Shown here piece after piece: positions 20,984 through 26,137 of a DNA stretch of 26,137 bases. The stretch spans positions 1-26,137 of the forward strand of contig JAKQQP010000274.1 in NCBI GenBank assembly GCA_029564115.1. The letters are read 5' to 3'. Below the pieces are notes generated by a model. The model was not told the DNA's origin. It did no database searches and saw nothing but the letters and a program-made list of their open reading frames with translations. The translations under genes were made by a program, and so were the position numbers. Each line of letters opens with the position of its first letter. Positions within the stretch are counted from its first letter, which is position 1. The stretch is from Candidatus Rifleibacteriota bacterium. Its GTDB lineage: Bacteria; Riflebacteria; Ozemobacteria; Ozemobacterales; Ozemobacteraceae.

Positions 20984-23900
20984 TCAACGCAATACTGCGA
21001 TCTTGTGGGTATATCTGGTTTTCTTTTCACGATTGTCGGGGTCTTTTAACTCAATTTTGGCAAAGTAAACGCCGTTAGCAACGTTTTTGCCCGCTTTGTT
21101 TCTGAGATCCCAGACGACATCCTGAGCGACCCTGCCGCCATTGGAACTCTGACGGAAAACCAGATCATTGGTTGCAGCAACCATGTGGCCGGCTGAATCG
21201 TAGATTCTGACTCTTATTTCGTCAGCATCGACATCGTTGCGGTTGGTGCTGATTCTCAAATTTACCCGATTGCGGGCCGGGTTCGGGAATTGAACGACTT
21301 CGTGAATCTTCAGGGTCGGCAGTGCCTGGAATCTCAGCGCTGGCAGAACTGTTTCATTGCCGGCTTTGTCAGAGACACGCAGGCTGATGTTGTGGCTTCC
21401 GCTTACCAGATCTTCGCTCGGCACAAATCTGGCGACTTGCCCCGTTGAATCGAGCATGATCGGGTATTTTCTGCCGTTCAGAGTGGCAAAGGCAGTCTCG
21501 ACGTCGATGCCAGAAGCGTATTCTTCAATGTTCCAGGTGAATACCGGTCTGCTTTCACGCACCGGTGCCGAGGTGAGATCATTGACGAGAGTGGCTCGAG
21601 GTGCCCTGATATCACGCATCATCGCGAAGGTTCCGGCTGCAGAGGCTGCAAATCTGACCATATTGTTTTCGACAACATGCCCTGTCTGTTTCCAGCCGGT
21701 GCCATTGTTGAAGTAGAGCGAAGTTGCAGTGGGCAGTTGGGCAGCTTCGAGTTTCACGCTCATCGCTACAGAGCCTTTGAGACGCCCGGCGGGTATGATA
21801 AGGCTGTACGCCTGACCGAGCGGTTCGAGTTCTTCGGCTGCCAGATCGATAGAGTTTGCCACAACGCTGCCCCTGACAGAGTTAAGCTGGGCGCTGTTCA
21901 TGTCGATCAGGGCGCTGGGCATGATCGAGGCTCTGGCTGAGCCGCTGGCGGTTTTGCTGAGTTCTTCGGGTATTATTAATACCAGGCTGTTTTTGTTGAG
22001 AGTGCCGGGTTCAAATACCGCTTCTACAAGGCTGTCTGCAGATTTTACGGCGGCCCGCATGGCTGCATTGACAAACGCTGTTGAGAAGCTGATGTTGGCG
22101 GTTCCGGTGTTGTCAGCCTCATCTTTGGCTGTGACTCTTATAGTAGCCACACCAGGGAAGTTGCGGTCGAGGTGGGTGCCGCCAATGAAAGTTTTCAGGT
22201 CAGAACCGGGGTTGAGAAGCAGAGACACAGCTGAGCCGCCGCTCTGGGTTATGGTAGCCGTTGGTTGTCCGGCAATGTCTTCGTTGGCTTTTACAATGAC
22301 GACCATGTCGAATTCGTTGGCAGGATTGCTGAAAGCTGTGACTGTGAGGGTCGGGGGGGTAACATCGCGGCCTTCGAACGGGTCGGTGGTGAAGCTGGCT
22401 GCGTTGCCGATCAGGTCTTTTACACCTTTAACTTCAAGTGTGTAGAACTGCCCTTCGACAATGTTGTCGAGAGCCGTGAGCGTTACCGATTTCTGGTCAG
22501 CCCTTCGTGCAACTGAGCTGATCTGAAGGTTGGTCGTTCCGGTCATCAGTTTGTAGTTGGTTTTGGTGTTGGCGCTGGTTTCTTCAACGACTTCATCGAA
22601 TACTATGTTGAGCATCTTCTGGGAAGTGATTCCGTCGTAGGTTATGTCGACAAACGCGGGTCCTTTAGAATCGGCGGTGAAGCTCATGGTGTTATTGCCG
22701 GCTGCGAGATAAACGCCGTCTTCGCTCAGAAGAGTTTCGGCATCGACTGCGATCTGGTAGACTTTGCCATGATCGAGTGTTTGCGAGAAGGATGCGGTGA
22801 TGACCTTGTTGTCGAGGGCATTGATGAGAGCGCCTTCGATACTGAGGCCTGCCGGTTCGACCGGTGATATTTTGAACGGACTCGGATTGAGAGTGTTGTC
22901 AGTGCTGATTCCGTGACTGAATACCATTCTCAGGCTGTCGGGTGCAGTCTGGGCGACCGAAGTGATTTTAAATACCGAGCTGATGACTTCGATTTCTGCA
23001 GATTTGACGGCGACGTTGCCGGCCAGGTCAGCCACGCGCACGCTATACTTGCCGTCGGCCAGAAGCTGGCCGCTCGAGTTGGTGCCGTCCCAGACGACGT
23101 AGAGCGGGTCTGTGACTACAGACTGCTTGAATACAATCTCTTTGAGTAGTGTCGAGCCAGACATTATTCTTATCAGGCCTGTTCCTGAAGCCATCGGAGA
23201 AGTTGTGTAAGCTTCGTTAACTTCGATCATCAGCTGATGAATGCGAGAGTTGAAGCGTTCGACGGCGACTGCGGGAGTGATCTTGTTGCCGTTGCTGTCT
23301 ACTTTATACATACTGATGGCGTTAATTTCGGGAGCCATTCTGTCTATGACGAGAGTTGCCGTTGCTTTGCTGCCCGCAGCAACCGGAATACCGACGTTGC
23401 CGGCCAGGTCGACGAGGCTGACTTCGAATTCGCCCTCAAGAGTTCGGGCGGGGTTATCGGCGCTTTTGCCGTCGAAGTTGATCGTATACCCACTTCCTGA
23501 GGATGAAGTCATCAGATAAGTGTCGGTTGAGTTGCCCGGCTGAATCAGGCGCATTTTCATGCCCTGACCAACGGTTGTATAAACGTTCATTTTTGCCGCA
23601 GACTGCGCGACTGGGCTGAAGTAGGCTTTATCGCCGCTCATCTTCAGATTCGGGAATTCCCAGTAGGCAACTCTCGGAACAAGTGAATCGAGGGTGATGC
23701 TGCCCCGGCGATTGCCTTCGTTGCCTGAAAGATCATAGAACCTCAGTTCGTATGTGACTTCAGCATTATCGATAAGCTGGCCAGTGCTGGTATTTTTGCC
23801 ATCCCAGGCTGCTTCCCAGACGGTTGATGAACCTGACGGGCTGGCAGTAAGACTGGCGACCGGCTCGGTCTGGTTGGTGGCATAAATTCTCACAAAACCG

Positions 23901-26137
23901 CCGTTATCGCGGGGAAGAGTGTCGAATTCAACACTGATGGTGGCGATTCCGGGGAGGACCTTCGGGCTGAACGGAGCATTGGTGCTGAATTCATAACCAG
24001 GCTTTTCTGTTGTCGACTGACGGGTTTGCACATTGAAAGCCTTGATTGCCGGGCCTCTTGAGTAGACAAATACCGGTGTCAGCGTGAAGTTAACGGTGTT
24101 TCCGGGATTACCCACTTTGTCGAAGCCGCCGCTGACAGAGTAATAACACTCGCCCTGAGCTATATTGGCGTCGAAAGCTGCACTGTTGCTGTAAGTCGCT
24201 ACGTTGCCGCTCATCGAGTCGAATTTGAAGTTCATGACATTGAAAGTGCCCTGCATCATGCGAAGAGTTGGCGGAACATTCGTGTCGAGTTCTTCGTTGA
24301 ATACCACTGTAACTTTGAGGTTGCCGGCAGACGTGACGCCGATCGGGCTGGTAGAAGTCGCCGACAAAGCTCTGGGGGCATAATTATCGAAGCTTATCGG
24401 GTAGCTTGCCACTCTGAAACCATCGGTTACAGAACCTGAGGTGTCTTTGCTGTTGAGGTCGTAGGCATAAGAAGCGGTAGTGTTAACCAGAGGTTTGCCA
24501 AAGATATCGGCCACGCCGCCGAGTTCGGCAATTGCCGGCGTCTGCTGGTCGTTGCCGCTGGTTGTCATTTCCATGTTGGCGAACTGGGCAACGGTTTTGG
24601 TCACACCGTTCTGAACATGGTCAGCCCAGGCGATGAATCTGGTTTTGTGAATTTCGCTGCCCGCAACATCCTGGCGTTTGAGGGTCAGGGTCGGCGTTTT
24701 GGTTCTATCGATGGGGATAGTTACATTTGCCGAAAGAACCGCGGTGTCGAAAGCGACTTCATAAATCAAACCGTCAGCCGGCTGACTTTTGAAGAGGTTG
24801 ACGTTGTTGTAGTTAACGACCGGTCTGATTGCCAGTGTAGATATGGTCGGCGGGTTGGTGATCGCTGGAATCACCGGAGTGACTTCTTTGCCGACGCCAC
24901 TGGTGCTGGGCGACATTTCGCTGGAGTTGCCCCAGAGGTCTTTGAAGGCACCGGCCGAGAAGGCGAAGTAGAACTTGCTGGTTCCCCAGCTGAGCATGGT
25001 TTTAAGTGCTTCTGCAGTCAGCGGAATGTTGACCGTGGTTGATGGAAAATCGTTGATTGCTGCAAAATTCTGCCAGTCAACCATCGGGTTAGTCAGATTG
25101 GTGCGGCTGCCAAGCGACAGAGACCGGCCTGTGGAAGTCTCGTATTTTTCGCAGATGTAAACTTTTGAAAGGTCTACGGGCATTGTTCGTGAGATTGTCA
25201 GCGAAGTTTCATTGTAAATATCATCGAACAGTCTGACTCTGCGGTTGTTCGGAACACTTACAGTCACCATGGGGGTTGCACCCGAAATGTCGAGTTTGAC
25301 CTCGCCGACCTGGAACGTTGAATTAAGAGGAGTGAGAGTCGATTCAACGGCGTTTGCCGGCAATACCGGTATGACAGCGTTGCCGTTAAAGTCTCTGATG
25401 AACGGCAGATCGGCTTCCGGCGGGTAGGCAGACGGCGGCTCATATTCTGAACCACTGATGGCCAGATGGAATCTGGTGCCAAGGCGGCCGTAATTGAGAG
25501 CGATCCAGTCCTGGGCTTCTGGTGAGAGCCTGATTTTGAGAATGCGATCGCCGATCATATCGGTGACAGTAAAAGAATCGTTGGCCATTTCGGCGAAACG
25601 ATAGATTTCTTTCCAGTTGGTGTATGCTGTCGAGGCGCGGTTAAGATAAATCGCGAGGTTTTTGAGAGTTTTATTGGTCAGAAGTGTATTGGGATCGATG
25701 GCTTTATTGAACGTCAGATAAAGGTATTCGCGCTCGAGAAGGGTTGTGTTTGCATTGTAGCTGCCGCTGACCAGCTGGGGCCGTGCGTAATCGTGGGTTA
25801 CAAAAACTGTTTTCATGGTGAAGCGCGGAATCGGCTGCACCCAGTTACCTGCTTCATCGAGGCCAAGAATGCCGGTTAAGGGGTCGTAGTCGGCGCCATC
25901 ATCACTGTCATTGCTCGCCAGAGAGATATACAGGGTTTTATCTTTGCCCCAGTCTGCAATGAGGCTCTTTGTATAAGAACCCAGCTGAATCATTTTCCCT
26001 GAAGTTACCGCTGTCGGAAACAGCAGTATATCATTTTTAGCGGTGTCGAGCTGCACCACCGACGATTGGTCGAGTCTTATGTCTTTGTGGTCTGGTTTGT
26101 GACCGATTCTGATGTTGTTGAGGTTGAAAGTGTCTGG
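20984..26137 (-). CDS. Giant Ig-like/FlgD-like surface or secreted protein, 5' end outside window
   Basis: At least 1,717 residues. The frame is open through the right edge (26 further sense codons upstream of the GTG at 26059), so the true start and any signal peptide are missing. The protein is all-beta and modular. Big_5-like Ig modules recur (LYLTFNKAIDPNTL; NLKVTVVFNEELD; MLNIVFDEVVEETS). At least three internal FlgD-Ig-like units carry WDGxN/FDGKS followed by Y.....DLAGN (near 23.8, 23.5 and 23.1 kb). The C-terminus has FPNPARNRVNLRIST ... VVWDLRNKAGKNVANGVYFAKIEL ... HKIAVLR (about 21.3-20.98 kb), a FlgD-type terminal domain like those used as C-terminal sorting or attachment domains in several diderm phyla. 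It is probably exported to the surface; function unknown. The lipoprotein gene follows it. Confidence 0.88.
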   Translation of the reverse strand, partial: PDTFNLNNIRIGHKPDHKDIRLDQSSVVQLDTAKNDILLFPTAVTSGKMIQLGSYTKSLIADWGKDKTLYISLASNDSDDGADYDPLTGILGLDEAGNWVQPIPRFTMKTVFVTHDYARPQLVSGSYNANTTLLEREYLYLTFNKAIDPNTLLTNKTLKNLAIYLNRASTAYTNWKEIYRFAEMANDSFTVTDMIGDRILKIRLSPEAQDWIALNYGRLGTRFHLAISGSEYEPPSAYPPEADLPFIRDFNGNAVIPVLPANAVESTLTPLNSTFQVGEVKLDISGATPMVTVSVPNNRRVRLFDDIYNETSLTISRTMPVDLSKVYICEKYETSTGRSLSLGSRTNLTNPMVDWQNFAAINDFPSTTVNIPLTAEALKTMLSWGTSKFYFAFSAGAFKDLWGNSSEMSPSTSGVGKEVTPVIPAITNPPTISTLAIRPVVNYNNVNLFKSQPADGLIYEVAFDTAVLSANVTIPIDRTKTPTLTLKRQDVAGSEIHKTRFIAWADHVQNGVTKTVAQFANMEMTTSGNDQQTPAIAELGGVADIFGKPLVNTTASYAYDLNSKDTSGSVTDGFRVASYPISFDNYAPRALSATSTSPIGVTSAGNLKVTVVFNEELDTNVPPTLRMMQGTFNVMNFKFDSMSGNVATYSNSAAFDANIAQGECYYSVSGGFDKVGNPGNTVNFTLTPVFVYSRGPAIKAFNVQTRQSTTEKPGYEFSTNAPFSPKVLPGIATISVEFDTLPRDNGGFVRIYATNQTEPVASLTASPSGSSTVWEAAWDGKNTSTGQLIDNAEVTYELRFYDLSGNEGNRRGSITLDSLVPRVAYWEFPNLKMSGDKAYFSPVAQSAAKMNVYTTVGQGMKMRLIQPGNSTDTYLMTSSSGSGYTINFDGKSADNPARTLEGEFEVSLVDLAGNVGIPVAAGSKATATLVIDRMAPEINAISMYKVDSNGNKITPAVAVERFNSRIHQLMIEVNEAYTTSPMASGTGLIRIMSGSTLLKEIVFKQSVVTDPLYVVWDGTNSSGQLLADGKYSVRVADLAGNVAVKSAEIEVISSVFKITSVAQTAPDSLRMVFSHGISTDNTLNPSPFKISPVEPAGLSIEGALINALDNKVITASFSQTLDHGKVYQIAVDAETLLSEDGVYLAAGNNTMSFTADSKGPAFVDITYDGITSQKMLNIVFDEVVEETSANTKTNYKLMTGTTNLQISSVARRADQKSVTLTALDNIVEGQFYTLEVKGVKDLIGNAASFTTDPFEGRDVTPPTLTVTAFSNPANEFDMVVIVKANEDIAGQPTATITQSGGSAVSLLLNPGSDLKTFIGGTHLDRNFPGVATIRVTAKDEADNTGTANISFSTAFVNAAMRAAVKSADSLVEAVFEPGTLNKNSLVLIIPEELSKTASGSARASIMPSALIDMNSAQLNSVRGSVVANSIDLAAEELEPLGQAYSLIIPAGRLKGSVAMSVKLEAAQLPTATSLYFNNGTGWKQTGHVVENNMVRFAASAAGTFAMMRDIRAPRATLVNDLTSAPVRESRPVFTWNIEEYASGIDVETAFATLNGRKYPIMLDSTGQVARFVPSEDLVSGSHNISLRVSDKAGNETVLPALRFQALPTLKIHEVVQFPNPARNRVNLRISTNRNDVDADEIRVRIYDSAGHMVAATNDLVFRQSSNGGRVAQDVVWDLRNKAGKNVANGVYFAKIELKDPDNREKKTRYTHKIAVLR

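Overview
The window is bacterial chromosome with mid-range G+C by eye and dense, mostly minus-strand genes with good Shine-Dalgarno (SD) sequences. Lipoprotein signals, type IV pilus/type II secretion parts, an STT3-type oligosaccharyltransferase and a giant Ig/FlgD-type surface protein point to a diderm, probably from an environmental or poorly cultured lineage (a Deltaproteobacteria-like or Riflebacteria-like group would fit). The sequence alone does not settle the taxon.

Layout. 1-1.3 kb: 5' part of a pilM-like gene and a GspG-type (pseudo)pilin gene with its own promoter and terminator. 1.3-6.6 kb: a glycosylation island holding an STT3-like oligosaccharyltransferase, a DPM-like GT2 with its DUF2304 partner, a second GT2 and a SAM methyltransferase. 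6.6-12.6 kb: a minus-strand run of pilC/gspF, pilB/gspE, a TPR protein, an unrecognised protein and a SpoIIE/RsbU-type phosphatase homologue with altered metal ligands. 12.8-14.9 kb: a membrane-anchored HEAT protein and a NagZ-like GH3 enzyme. 15.2-18.7 kb (plus strand): a zinc-ribbon/propeller membrane protein, a PrsW-like membrane protease with a C-terminal zinc ribbon, and hflX. 18.7-20.2 kb: an IS110-group insertion sequence that splits a dispersed palindromic repeat. 20.2-26.1 kb: a TPR-like lipoprotein and a very large Ig-like/FlgD-like protein whose 5' end lies outside the window.

The strongest observation is the IS110 element (about 18841-20160). Its 5' non-coding region folds into three hairpins typical of a bridge RNA. 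All four guide segments can be read: two match the chromosomal target halves flanking the element (TGTCATT / CATTGCGA) and two match the element's own ends (ACAGCACATT / CATTAT). All share the tetramer CATT. Joining the two ends would create a TTGACT-17 bp-TATATT promoter driving the RNA and recombinase. The target is the terminal motif of a palindromic repeat family with other, diverged copies in this window, so the element appears programmed for a dispersed genomic repeat.

Other points of interest are a probable pseudo-phosphatase next to the pilus motor genes, an oligosaccharyltransferase island inside a pilus locus whose mature pilin has no N-X-S/T sequon, and CTATCCA heptamer arrays in two intergenic gaps.
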